Below, piece after piece: positions 1 through 8,120 of a stretch of DNA of 45,324 nt (its first letter is position 1; each line of letters begins with the position of its first letter). A model generated the notes under the pieces. It did no database searches and was not told the origin of the DNA. It was given only the letters and a program-made list of their open reading frames with translations. The stretch spans positions 1 to 45,324 of the forward strand of contig CAJWNY010000013.1 of NCBI GenBank assembly GCA_913043815.1, in the 5' to 3' direction. The translations under genes and the position numbers were made by a program. The stretch is from an uncultured Gammaproteobacteria bacterium. Lineage in GTDB: Bacteria > Pseudomonadota > Gammaproteobacteria > Pseudomonadales > Azotimanducaceae.

Positions 1-2125
1 TGGCATTAACAGCTTTAAATTTCAAACTCAAATCTACAACTTTGTCATATACACCATTTAAATAGATCACGTAGTGGTCTTTGTATAGGCCCCGTTTACT
101 TAATGCCGGTTTGACCTGCAACTCTCCCAGTGCGAAAGAATCTAGTCCCGAATCTGCTGGAAGAAGCAAAACTAGGCGGCTAGCCGACCTGTTACTTTTC
201 AATTTAAGTCTTACAGTCTGATCGCTCTGCATAGTCGAGTAAGCCTTAAGAGAGGGCCCTTCCCATCCACTGGGATCGGTTTTGGCCCAATTAGTAGACA
301 AGATCTGACTATTCAACGGCAGCAACGATTCGGCTTGCTTAGTATTCACATACATTGACAAAGGTTCTATGAAAGGTTCGGCGAAGATAGCCTTATAGTC
401 TCCTGACAATTCGACATGTGCTTGACCTGAATCTAAATCTTCGTAGTAAAGAATATTGACGTGCTGCGGTCTTTCCTCGGTATAAAGGCGGCTAGTGCTT
501 GCCGTGAGTAGAGACGCCCCTAGAGCAAAAAACAGAACGCTAAAAGAAACTCTCCTATTAATGTCGTAAAGAAAAGGCGTAATTAATACGGCAAAGAGAC
601 CGATAAAAGGCAGCAAAGCCCAAACTAATTTATAGCCTTGGCTTTGTTCAAGGGAAAACAAGAGGCCGAGAGTAAACGGTATACTCATCACTAATACTAA
701 AGATAAAAATAGGACCCTGTATTTTTGCTTAATGAAGTTTGACACCGCGATCAGCAAGCTTGCGCTCATCATAGGCAGGATGAAATTGTTTGCTGCATCT
801 GGTAGATAAATTGAGGTTGCAATGGCAGTAAAGAACCAAAAAAACCAGGTTCCAAAGATCATATCGGTTTGATCGACAAACTTTTTGTTTAGCATAGTTG
901 CTATCAGTAAGCCGATGCTAGTGGAGCTGAGGAGTAAAAGTCGATACGGCCAATCTATACCTGGCCAACTTATTATCGTGCCCGATATGATTGATAGCAA
1001 ATAGAAAGCTAACGCGCCCGATATGATTGTGATAATTAGCGTAAATGGAGAGAACGCAAACCCCATCATAACACCCTTAATGCTGACATTAGATTTGGCT
1101 GCGGCAGTCATAAGTATAAGTATGCTAACCAGCAAAATAATTAGGCTATTTTTAGATTCCCACTGCGTCCAGTAACCATATATTTTTCCTCCATAAACAT
1201 ATTCGGCGCCCATTTCATCCCATGCAACGGAGGCTAGTTCTCGAGATAAGGGTAGAATGTTTTCTCCATGATGCTGGATGGTTTTAAGATTAATATTTTC
1301 TAAGTTGTCGTTGGGTGTGTGGTAGTGGTTTCTCTCTCCAGCGAAAGCAAAATCAATTCCGGGAATTTGCGCTCTTTCAACGACACTGAAATCTGTATCG
1401 TTTGGCATCCTTTTAAAAATTTCTTTCACAAAAGAATATCCATAAGGTTCTGAGTTTTCGCCGGAATAGCTTTTTATGAGTAGCTCATTATTTTTTGAAG
1501 TTCTAAGCACCATACTACTGCCTGAAGATCCGCTGCCCTCAATGTTTAGCACGATGCCTACTTTCTCAGCCATCGGGTGTTGCTTAAAAAAAGCTTCCGC
1601 TCCTATTAGCCCATTTTCTTCTGCATCAGTAAAAATCAGCATGATGGGGTGTTGGAAGGGGCTTTCTGTTTTGAGCGCTCTAGCAGTTTCTAAGATCGCC
1701 GCAACCCCGGCCCCATCGTCACCAGCGCCTGGCGACATAGGCACAGAATCGTAGTGGGCCATCAAAGCAAGGTAAGGGGAGTCTGTTTCCCCAGGGATTA
1801 TTGCTATGATGTTTTCCACTTCAGCGCAGCTTGCGAACCTCGAAGCACAGGCCCAAGTTTTTTGCTCTTCATAATCTATCGCAAGCTTATCTAGTTCCGT
1901 CATGATGCGATTTTTTACCAACCGGTTCATTGGCGAGCCGACAGGATGAGGTTTATTTTCCTGCAGTAGAATTTGTAAAATCTTGTAGGCTCTTTCTGCT
2001 GAAAATTGATTTTGAGGCGCGTCTGCCCCCTTTATAGTTGGTGGCTGCGTAGCTAGGTGTTGTAAACAAAACAGAAAAAAGCTCAAGAGAACCACCAAAA
2101 TGGGTAACAAATTTCTATTTTTCAT
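1..2125 (-). CDS. M28-family metallopeptidase with polytopic C-terminal membrane region (partial, runs off left edge)
   Basis: The frame is open from the ATG at 2125 to the left end of the window (about 707 residues), so the C-terminus is missing. An N-terminal hydrophobic stretch (about residues 5-23) acts as a signal anchor. It is followed by an M28 aminopeptidase-type domain. Visible zinc ligands are H124 and D126 in AHYDSVP, the bridging aspartate in GAGDDGAG, the catalytic/metal pair in TDAEENG (about 167-172) and a distal histidine in NHYHTPNDN. After about residue 325 come several hydrophobic segments, then a soluble-looking tail. This layout (extracytoplasmic peptidase, then many membrane spans) resembles the eukaryotic vacuolar/ER M28 membrane proteases and their bacterial relatives. 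The substrate cannot be deduced. The gene downstream lies outside the window. Confidence 0.88.
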   Translation of the reverse strand, partial: MKNRNLLPILVVLLSFFLFCLQHLATQPPTIKGADAPQNQFSAERAYKILQILLQENKPHPVGSPMNRLVKNRIMTELDKLAIDYEEQKTWACASRFASCAEVENIIAIIPGETDSPYLALMAHYDSVPMSPGAGDDGAGVAAILETARALKTESPFQHPIMLIFTDAEENGLIGAEAFFKQHPMAEKVGIVLNIEGSGSSGSSMVLRTSKNNELLIKSYSGENSEPYGYSFVKEIFKRMPNDTDFSVVERAQIPGIDFAFAGERNHYHTPNDNLENINLKTIQHHGENILPLSRELASVAWDEMGAEYVYGGKIYGYWTQWESKNSLIILLVSILILMTAAAKSNVSIKGVMMGFAFSPFTLIITIISGALAFYLLSIISGTIISWPGIDWPYRLLLLSSTSIGLLIATMLNKKFVDQTDMIFGTWFFWFFTAIATSIYLPDAANNFILPMMSASLLIAVSNFIKQKYRVLFLSLVLVMSIPFTLGLLFSLEQSQGYKLVWALLPFIGLFAVLITPFLYDINRRVSFSVLFFALGASLLTASTSRLYTEERPQHVNILYYEDLDSGQAHVELSGDYKAIFAEPFIEPLSMYVNTKQAESLLPLNSQILSTNWAKTDPSGWEGPSLKAYSTMQSDQTVRLKLKSNRSASRLVLLLPADSGLDSFALGELQVKPALSKRGLYKDHYVIYLNGVYDKVVDLSLKFKAVNA

Positions 2126-2247
2126 ATTTTTTCCGGAAGAATTCGCATCATTGGAGAAGCGTTTTGACTGAACTCGCAGGTGTGTGTCGGCGAGTTACAA
2201 ATTTTGTTAAATGACACGAATAAAATGATGCAATTGATGGCGTGGAT

Positions 2248-3078
2248 CTAGCTCGGTAAAAACGGCTGTCCATTTACCGCTTGAATAAATGTGCCTACGC
2301 TGAATATTGCATAGCAAATAATAAATCCACTCAGCAGACCTAGCTTGAGTTTCTTATTCCAATTAATTGGCAGTAGTAAAGCAAATAGAGGGAAGGCTTG
2401 CATCGCATGCATTCCAAAAAAATGCGCTACTCTTAGGTCGCCACCATCTCTCGCCCAGTTAAATAGCCAGAGGCCGTTAGCATCCGTTGGGGCGGCATCG
2501 ACCCAGTGATTATTGCTGCTGCCTAGGTAGTTGCCAAAGCCTCCGCCTAAGATAAGCGTTAAACATAAGCCTATAACAATGGCAAATATTAATGGGTTAG
2601 ATATAGGGTTTTGTCTGGTTATCAGATAGGCCATCCAGGGCAGCACCAAGACCATAGACGCTGCTCCAAGACCCATAAGGCTGTACATTATGGTAGTGAA
2701 GGTGGAAGTGTAGTTGAAATGTGAGGGCAATCCCAAGCCCGCCATTACCGCGATGTAAAGCACCTCTACTACCCCTGCAATAAGAGGTATCGCTACGAGG
2801 CACTTGCCCGCACTACTGGCCAGTGTTTCTTTGGTAAGAAAGGACGCAAACCAAACTAGAGTTAGAAAGTATATGCCTATGGACAAGCCGAATTTTATAG
2901 GTTTACTCCATACGGAAACACCGTTAAATGTTCTATCATCGAAGGCGCCAGCAATGAGGCAAAAGGCCATTAGTACAAAGTTAAATAGGGCGGCGTAGAA
3001 CCAGAGCGGTTGGGTGTCTTTCAGGCCGGTCAGTGTTGGCCAAGTTTGGTTTTTAGCAGATAGGTGCCGCGTGCTCAT
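2248..3078 (-). CDS. polytopic membrane protein of unknown function
   Basis: 276 residues with about seven or eight hydrophobic segments, so an inner-membrane protein. I do not recognise a named family. Polar residues stand out in a loop near residues 190-225 (an NHW motif, RDGGDLRVAHFFGMHAMQ), where two histidines sit at the head of a membrane segment and could bind a metal, heme or quinone; that is only a guess. The start codon overlaps the stop of the ABA4-like gene by 4 bp (ATGA), so the two are almost certainly co-translated and probably act together. Confidence 0.8.
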   Translation of the reverse strand: MSTRHLSAKNQTWPTLTGLKDTQPLWFYAALFNFVLMAFCLIAGAFDDRTFNGVSVWSKPIKFGLSIGIYFLTLVWFASFLTKETLASSAGKCLVAIPLIAGVVEVLYIAVMAGLGLPSHFNYTSTFTTIMYSLMGLGAASMVLVLPWMAYLITRQNPISNPLIFAIVIGLCLTLILGGGFGNYLGSSNNHWVDAAPTDANGLWLFNWARDGGDLRVAHFFGMHAMQAFPLFALLLPINWNKKLKLGLLSGFIICYAIFSVGTFIQAVNGQPFLPS

Positions 3079-3527
3079 GCGGCTGCCTCCTCATCCTGAT
3101 GCTTACTTCGTTTAACCAATGTCACAACAACGCGCACAAGCCAATATAAGGCAAGACCCGCTGGGCCAGCCAGTAATGTGGCAAACAAACAGGGTATAAC
3201 CAGTAAATGATGAATGCCTTGGCGCTGTGCATCACGCACTTCCCATGCGCCAACAAAGAGGTCAAAGGCTAAGTAGTGGATCCAGCCGGCCAGCAATAAG
3301 TTGGGGTCGGAAAATAGCAGGGCTACTTCTGTTAAAGAGCCGAATCCGCTGCCAGCGGGTGGGGTAGTGCTGGTCATTAGCCATATATAAAAGCCTGCAA
3401 TGACCAATGGCGCCACAACCGGGGCAGCCCAGTCTCGAGTCACAGTCCACTGAGGGGCGAGGATTAAACCTGCCCAGCCTGTCATAGCGAACATGCTGCA
3501 TAAGCTAAAAATTTGTTCTGCGGTCAT
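3075..3527 (-). CDS. ABA4-like (DUF4281) integral membrane protein
   Basis: 150 residues with four predicted membrane spans. The pattern LAGWIHYLAFDLFVGAWEVRDAQ followed by a PCLFATLLAGPAGLALY stretch is typical of the ABA4-like/DUF4281 family. The plant member ABA4 is needed to convert violaxanthin to neoxanthin; bacterial members have no firmly established role. It is the first gene of a two-gene unit with the membrane protein that overlaps its stop. A 27-bp palindromic element lies 54-80 bp upstream of the start and overlaps a plausible promoter, so regulated expression is likely. Confidence 0.82.
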   Translation of the reverse strand: MTAEQIFSLCSMFAMTGWAGLILAPQWTVTRDWAAPVVAPLVIAGFYIWLMTSTTPPAGSGFGSLTEVALLFSDPNLLLAGWIHYLAFDLFVGAWEVRDAQRQGIHHLLVIPCLFATLLAGPAGLALYWLVRVVVTLVKRSKHQDEEAAA

Positions 3528-3580
3528 ATTGAATATCCATACAGAAATTGAAGTTGCAGTTTAGAGTGGTATTATTAATG

Positions 3581-3607
3581 AATAATGTTTACATAGTAAA
3601 CAATATT
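3581..3607. promoter_or_regulatory. palindromic operator-like element upstream of the ABA4-like gene
   Basis: Perfect 7-bp arms TGTTTAC / GTAAACA are separated by ATA (3586-3602). After one mismatched pair, a further 4 bp (AATA / TATT) also match, giving a 27-bp near-palindrome. Read on the minus strand, a TTGTTT hexamer inside it is followed 17 bp later by an AT-rich stretch that could be a -10 box, so a bound repressor would block transcription of the ABA4-like gene. The binding protein is unknown. Confidence 0.5.
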
Positions 3608-3820
3608 CTCGGTTGGGGCCACCACAGAAAAAATCTGAAAGAGCGACTTGTAGGAAATGCGGTTGCTTTTGTAAATAAAGCAGAAGCGGCTCGCTGTAGG
3701 GGTTCAACAGTATCAGGTTTCATATTGAGGGAGGCGACGATGCCTTGCTTTCAGCTTTCTGACTTAGGCCTCGCATAATCCTAAGGCGCAATGCCAAATT
3801 TTTGAACCTTTAGGGCATAA

Positions 3821-3847
3821 AAAAAGGAACTCAGCGAGATCCTTTTT
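3821..3847 (-). terminator. intrinsic terminator of the epimerase gene
   Basis: On the minus strand AAAAAGGA-T-CTC pairs with GAG-T-TCCTTTTT around a GCT loop. That is an 11-bp stem with a single T/T mismatch, ending in a run of T. It lies about 30 bp beyond the stop codon of the epimerase-like gene. Confidence 0.75.
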
Positions 3848-3879
3848 CTACGTGACGTGCGCGTTTGGCTTAAAGTTTG

Positions 3880-4971
3880 TTAGCTTTCTGCTTCGATGAT
3901 GCCCAGTGAATAATAAGAATCTACGGTGTCTCGAATCGTCGTCTCAATATCAAAAGGCTCCAGTCCCAATTCCTGCATTGCCAACAAACAATAAGCTCGA
4001 GGCGCATCGTAGGTGGCTTTTACGGGCATGTCTTCCTTCATGGGCTCTCCGCCAATTTCATCAACCATTGGGTACATAGACTCAAGCAGAGCCTGCAGCT
4101 GCCAGGTATACATTTCACCACTGCGATCTGCGGCGGCCATAATATAGCGGCTACCGTTGGTGCCGATCGTTGTTTCAATGCTCAACCTATGAGCACGGGC
4201 TACGTCGCGAACGTCCGCTGCATTCCACAACATTCGACCTTCGCGGCCACCGCGATAAGCTTTTCCAAGCATCATACCTTTAATATGGTTTTGCCAGCTC
4301 CAAGGTTGATCGTGGTTGGGAGCGATAAGTGGTCCAACAACGTGTAAGGGCAGAATAGCTAACGCTTCAAAGCTACCATCGGCTTCTGCTTCTGCATAAA
4401 TTAGCTTTTCTGAGTTGGCTTTGGCCATGGCATAAGCGATGTCGCGATTTTCAGAAATTTGCTCTTCGCTCCAGCGTCCTTTATAGGCTTCAATGTTGTC
4501 ACCACACCAATCCTTCTCAGTAAAAACATAGCCTTCAGAACGCGGATGGCTGACTGCAGCAAACGAGGAGGTAAAAACAAATCGCTTAACACTGCCTGAG
4601 CGTTTAACCGACTCGATAACGTGCGCGTTTTCTTTAAAGCAACCATTGTAAACTTCTTGAGGTGTTTCTTTATTAAAGCCAACCGTGGCTCCCGCGTGGA
4701 TAACGGCTGCACAGCCGCTAAACGCTTCATCGTAGCTGCCGGGTTTAAACAAATCGGCTTCATAGAGTGAAACACTGCCGCGCATCCCGTCGTAATTAAG
4801 GTCAAGTAAATGCTCTACTTTGGCAGGGTTATTCTTGTCACGAACGCAAGCGCGTACTTCGTATCCTTGTTCCATGCAGTCTTGCACAATCCAGGATCCG
4901 ATGTAGCCGCTGGCGCCGGTAACAGCAATTGGACCGTCTGCAGGCGATACAGCGAATTGAGCTGAAAACAT
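3880..4971 (-). CDS. NAD(P)-dependent epimerase/dehydratase, dihydroflavonol 4-reductase-like
   Basis: 363 residues, extended short-chain dehydrogenase. The N-terminal Rossmann motif GASGYIG is at residues 19-25. An RxCVRD segment after strand 2 suggests NADP preference. A VIHAGATVGF segment and the FTSSFAAV strand are typical of the dihydroflavonol-4-reductase/cinnamoyl-CoA-reductase branch. The usual catalytic YxxxK appears as YAMAK in IAYAMAKANSEKL. Bacterial members reduce diverse aldehydes or ketones, so the substrate is unknown. It is monocistronic, with its own strong terminator downstream and a 471-bp gap upstream. The first 10-12 residues before the Rossmann strand are unremarkable and the ATG start is reasonable. 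Confidence 0.85.
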   Translation of the reverse strand: MFSAQFAVSPADGPIAVTGASGYIGSWIVQDCMEQGYEVRACVRDKNNPAKVEHLLDLNYDGMRGSVSLYEADLFKPGSYDEAFSGCAAVIHAGATVGFNKETPQEVYNGCFKENAHVIESVKRSGSVKRFVFTSSFAAVSHPRSEGYVFTEKDWCGDNIEAYKGRWSEEQISENRDIAYAMAKANSEKLIYAEAEADGSFEALAILPLHVVGPLIAPNHDQPWSWQNHIKGMMLGKAYRGGREGRMLWNAADVRDVARAHRLSIETTIGTNGSRYIMAAADRSGEMYTWQLQALLESMYPMVDEIGGEPMKEDMPVKATYDAPRAYCLLAMQELGLEPFDIETTIRDTVDSYYSLGIIEAES

Positions 4972-5442
4972 TTATTTTCCCTTCTTTTAATGGTGTGGAT
5001 AAGACTAATCGCTGTGGTAGAGAACGCAAGTGGGTCGAGAACTATATAGCCATGTGTGGATAAATTTTAGAGTAAGTCTAAGTGCAATAGTGGTTAAGGC
5101 CGCAATGCCTTCAATTAGAATAACGTTATCTAACCCTGCGCTCTACTTATCGTGACAGCCTTTAGAAGGCTTATCCGGCACCCTTTTACCTCCCTATTTT
5201 ATATAATTTTAGGTGTGGTGTATTTTCTCAAGGCCCAAATCGTTTAATACGCATTTGACGTGAACATTATATTTCGATCAAGGATGAGGTTTCGGATGCC
5301 TGCATTGCCTACTCTCATGCGCACCTAGAAATTTTGCTCGCCGATAAAAAGGAGTTTGACAGACCAGATAATCAAAGTTTTGTGTCAGATGATTGCGGAA
5401 TCTAAAGTGTTCAATCCTGTGTATGTCAGCGAGTTTTTTCAG
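4972..5442. other. intergenic region, no gene seen
   Basis: This 471-bp stretch lies between two minus-strand dehydrogenase genes. It contains the promoter region of the epimerase gene and a small AGCCTT/AAGGCT hairpin with a 3-nt loop near 5159-5173. I find no open frame with a ribosome binding site and no RNA gene. Confidence 0.4.
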
Positions 5443-6438
5443 CTATTTTGACGATTGTGGATTTCGTTTTTGGGCTTCGCGAAACATTGCGCCGGTCAAC
5501 GTTGCTGTTTTTACATCGCCGGATTTCTTCGGGAATGCACCGGAATTATCGAGAGTAAGATCTAGCATGTTTTCCATTCGCTCGCTCACAATCGCCAATG
5601 CTTCAAATGGGTAGTCGTGCTCCACGTAGGGGCGAACATTGTCAGTTATTATATAGAATTTGTTAGCTGCTATAAGGTCGAAAACTTGCTGGGCATGGCT
5701 CTCTGTGGTCATGGCGAAGTCGTTTGTTTCAATACTGCTTGGCTCAATGTCTTTGGCGGCAATCTCACCAGATTGTTCTTTTGCATTGGTTTTGCTGTTT
5801 CTCAGCAGGGCAGATTCAACAATGCACGGACATAACACGTGTACTCGTATTTGAGGTGATCGGCTAGCAATTTCAAATGATAGGGACTCGGTTAGTGATA
5901 CGACCGCATGCTTGCTTGCTTGGTAGGATGCAGTGCCGCCGTCTCCGCGAACTAGTCCGCCGACCGAAGCCGTGGTGCAAAAAATAGAATCGTTTTTACT
6001 GAGTTGCATCTTCGGTAAAAATGCCTTGATGGTGTTAATGACGCCGATGACATTTACGTTGAGCGTAGCCGACCAATCTTCTATGGAACTCTTGAGTATC
6101 GTTTTGTGAAAAAAGATTCCAGCGTTGGCGAAAACAGCTCCGATTTCGAGATCGCTAAAATATGTTTCAATCGAAATGAGCGCTGCGGCTAATTGATCTG
6201 GTTTTGTTACATCACACTCTATGCCCAGGACTTTTACTTCAGGGTAAGCGCTTCGCAGTCGTGCTTGGGCAGAGTCAACTAAGTTTTTATGTAGGTCCAT
6301 GGCGACCACGTGCATTCCAAGATGTCCGGCAGCGTGTTTGCAAAGGCCCCAGCCAATCCCGTTATTGCCCGCGCCAGTGACGATTGCGATCTTGCCCTTT
6401 AGCTGTGTTAAATCAAAGGTCTTTTGTTGTTTACTCAA
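5443..6438 (-). CDS. SDR family NAD(P)-dependent oxidoreductase
   Basis: 331 residues, classical short-chain dehydrogenase. The cofactor motif TGAGNNGIGWG is near residues 21-31, a CDVT acidic loop near 75-78 and an NAG strand at 105-107. The catalytic triad is Ser158 with Tyr172 and Lys176 (YQASK). The long C-terminal part beyond residue 250 is typical of SDRs acting on bulky hydrophobic substrates, but the substrate is not clear. The start is TTG: no ATG exists before the Rossmann motif, and a GAGG lies 8 nt upstream. It is preceded by a 181-bp gap and appears to be transcribed alone. Confidence 0.87.
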   Translation of the reverse strand: MSKQQKTFDLTQLKGKIAIVTGAGNNGIGWGLCKHAAGHLGMHVVAMDLHKNLVDSAQARLRSAYPEVKVLGIECDVTKPDQLAAALISIETYFSDLEIGAVFANAGIFFHKTILKSSIEDWSATLNVNVIGVINTIKAFLPKMQLSKNDSIFCTTASVGGLVRGDGGTASYQASKHAVVSLTESLSFEIASRSPQIRVHVLCPCIVESALLRNSKTNAKEQSGEIAAKDIEPSSIETNDFAMTTESHAQQVFDLIAANKFYIITDNVRPYVEHDYPFEALAIVSERMENMLDLTLDNSGAFPKKSGDVKTATLTGAMFREAQKRNPQSSK

Positions 6439-6619
6439 TTAAATTGCCTCTTTATGAATCGGGCTCTACTCTTAAGGTTAATGGTAGCAATCGTCTTTGC
6501 GACTAGGATCATATTAGCAGGGAATACACTATGTAAAAATTTAAAAAAACTACCTCAGGCTTGGTAAATGTGCTGTTGAAGTGCAAGGCCTTCGTGCTAA
6601 ATATTTTTTATTGAAAGGT

Positions 6620-7003
6620 CTATTCGCCAATGGCGGGGCGGCTATCAGACATTATTTTATCAAGTTTCTTTTGCGCCTCTCTGTGGTCGGTGATGTCTCT
6701 AAGTTCTAGCATTTCGCAGTCATCTTGAATCATCTGAGAAATCTCAACGGGATAGTGGCGGCAGTCCTCGGGCCTATCGTGATAAATGGAGCAGCTATAT
6801 TTCTTCTCGGGTAACTCTGCTAGCCAAGGACAGCGTTTTAATTGCTGGCCTGTATCTGGATCCATCCAGATTTTGCCTTCGGCTACATACTTTGAAATAT
6901 TGGGGCGAAAGGTTTCCCACCAGTTTATTTCCTCCCTGCTTGCCGAGAGTCCGCCGTCGCTGTAGTTGATGCAGCATTTACCGCATTGGTTACAGGCCTT
7001 CAC
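6620..7003 (-). CDS. YkgJ family cysteine cluster protein
   Basis: 127 residues. The N-terminal CNQCGKCC motif, the later CPWL and CSIYHDRPEDCRHYPVE segments form the CxxCxxCC...C...C pattern of the YkgJ/UPF0153 family, thought to bind zinc or iron. The biochemical role is unknown. The start is GTG immediately before KACNQC; a GGAG lies 11 nt upstream. It is the last of three small minus-strand genes with short gaps between them. Confidence 0.85.
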   Translation of the reverse strand: MKACNQCGKCCINYSDGGLSASREEINWWETFRPNISKYVAEGKIWMDPDTGQQLKRCPWLAELPEKKYSCSIYHDRPEDCRHYPVEISQMIQDDCEMLELRDITDHREAQKKLDKIMSDSRPAIGE

Positions 7004-7059
7004 TTCTCAATATGCTCCATATTTTAGCAACTTTAGTTGAATGTTGACTAACCTGAATA

Positions 7060-7392
7060 TTAGCGTCTTTTTGGCAGATTTTTTCGCTCTGATTTTTTAT
7101 TTTTTTGTAGGGTGAGGATTTTAGCGCTCTGCGTCGCAGGTGTGTCGACGTCCAGTAGCCAATTTTTGTCTGCGGAAAATAGTTTGCAGATTGGCTCAAC
7201 TAAGCGGTAGATGTGTTGGGCTTGAGTATCATTCACACCGCTTCGCTCCCAACTTATCCACAGTGCTGTGGTAATTAGTTCGTTTGCTTCTAGCGTTAGG
7301 CGGTAAGCGCATTCTTGTTCTGACCAACCAACATTCAATCTAAGTAGATGAAGCTTTTGTCCTGGCGATTGAATGTTGGATTTTGCTGTCAT
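7060..7392 (-). CDS. putative XRE-like helix-turn-helix protein
   Basis: 110 residues. The segment from about residue 11 to 75 (GQKLHLLRLNVGWSEQECAYRL, then ISWERSGV, then HIYRLVEPICKLFSADKNWLLD) has the spacing of a Cro/XRE-type helix-turn-helix: a GWS start of helix 2, then WERSG at the end of the DNA-binding core. The tail is lysine- and arginine-rich. The target is unknown. ATG start. It lies between DUF6482 and the YkgJ-type gene on the same strand and could be in one transcript with them. Confidence 0.6.
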   Translation of the reverse strand: MTAKSNIQSPGQKLHLLRLNVGWSEQECAYRLTLEANELITTALWISWERSGVNDTQAQHIYRLVEPICKLFSADKNWLLDVDTPATQSAKILTLQKNKKSERKNLPKRR

Positions 7393-7413
7393 AGTTTCTA
7401 AATGCCGGTCGGA

Positions 7414-7710
7414 CTAGAGCTTTATCGTTTCTCTCAATTCGGTTTTTCGTCCGCTGTGCTCAAAGCCGATCATTTCCTCGTATGCGGTTTGATGTACAAA
7501 ATCGGTTTTAAGAATCCCCGCCTCTCGAAGCAATAAAAAAGCACTGGTGCGGCTCTTGCATTTTAACGTTTTATTCTTGCTATCTAAGATTGGTTTTATA
7601 TCTTCTCCAACTCGATAAAAAATCAGATAAATATTGGGGTCGATCGAGTGCACTTCTATTGCTGGCGCTTGGTATCTTTCCACTAGAGATTTGATGTTTT
7701 CTAAATTCAA
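7414..7710 (-). CDS. DUF6482 family protein
   Basis: 98 residues. The pattern IEVHSIDPNIYLIFY near the N-terminus, a PILDSKNKTLKCKS middle and a VHQTAYEEMIGFE...LRETIKL ending match the short DUF6482 proteins common in Pseudomonas and other gammaproteobacteria. No function is established. The start is TTG with an AGGGA 6 nt upstream; no earlier ATG is in frame. Confidence 0.7.
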   Translation of the reverse strand: MNLENIKSLVERYQAPAIEVHSIDPNIYLIFYRVGEDIKPILDSKNKTLKCKSRTSAFLLLREAGILKTDFVHQTAYEEMIGFEHSGRKTELRETIKL

Positions 7711-8120
7711 TTCAGGTCCCTAAAAGTGAGCGATGAACAGCAATATTTTGCGCTTCTATTGTCCAAGTCAAATATTAAAATGGCTTACATGAAGGCTTTG
7801 TGAAAGATCTCAGCAATTAGTTAAAGCTTATGGGCATCTTCTTGAAGTCGATCATTTTTGTAAGGAGCTTAGCAGTTTAAATAAAAGAAGAATCTGTGTA
7901 AGGCGCCGATGGAAAAACGACGGACGTGGAATCACTAAGCGATTGAAAAGGTCAGATGAATTACCCTGGGTCTTCGATAAAAATGTGCCCGTGTTTCGTT
8001 GCCAATACTCTATCAATGCTAAAGCCATTTGGTTGGCTAAGTTAACTTTATTGGGCTTGATAGTCTCAAAGAGGTGCAGGTAGCTGGATATTAGGTGTTC
8101 TATACGTATAACCTTACAAA
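7711..8120. other. intergenic region with open frames but no supported gene
   Basis: This 410-bp gap separates divergently transcribed genes. The plus strand is open from a stop at about 7790 to a stop at about 8081 (some 95 codons) with a rather protein-like arginine/lysine-rich translation, but it has no in-frame ATG, GTG or TTG until near its end. The minus strand is open from 8166 to 7852 but overlaps the start of the lipoprotein gene. Either could be the remnant of a lost gene; neither is called. Confidence 0.35.

Larger units (their letters stand above)
3528..3879. other. intergenic region, no convincing gene
   Basis: This 352-bp gap separates the ABA4-like gene from the convergently terminating epimerase. 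It holds the operator-like palindrome at 3581-3607 and the epimerase terminator at 3821-3847. A weaker CTTAGG/CCTAAG inverted repeat lies at 3763-3785. A 76-codon plus-strand open frame (3548-3778) has no ribosome binding site and no recognisable domain, so I do not call it. Confidence 0.5.

Noticed and set aside
3548-3778. Plus-strand 76-codon open frame
   Set aside because: No ribosome binding site, no domain, and it runs through an operator-like palindrome and a hairpin.
7790-8081. Plus-strand open frame of about 95 codons with protein-like translation
   Set aside because: No ATG, GTG or TTG until close to its end and no recognised family; kept only as a possible gene remnant.
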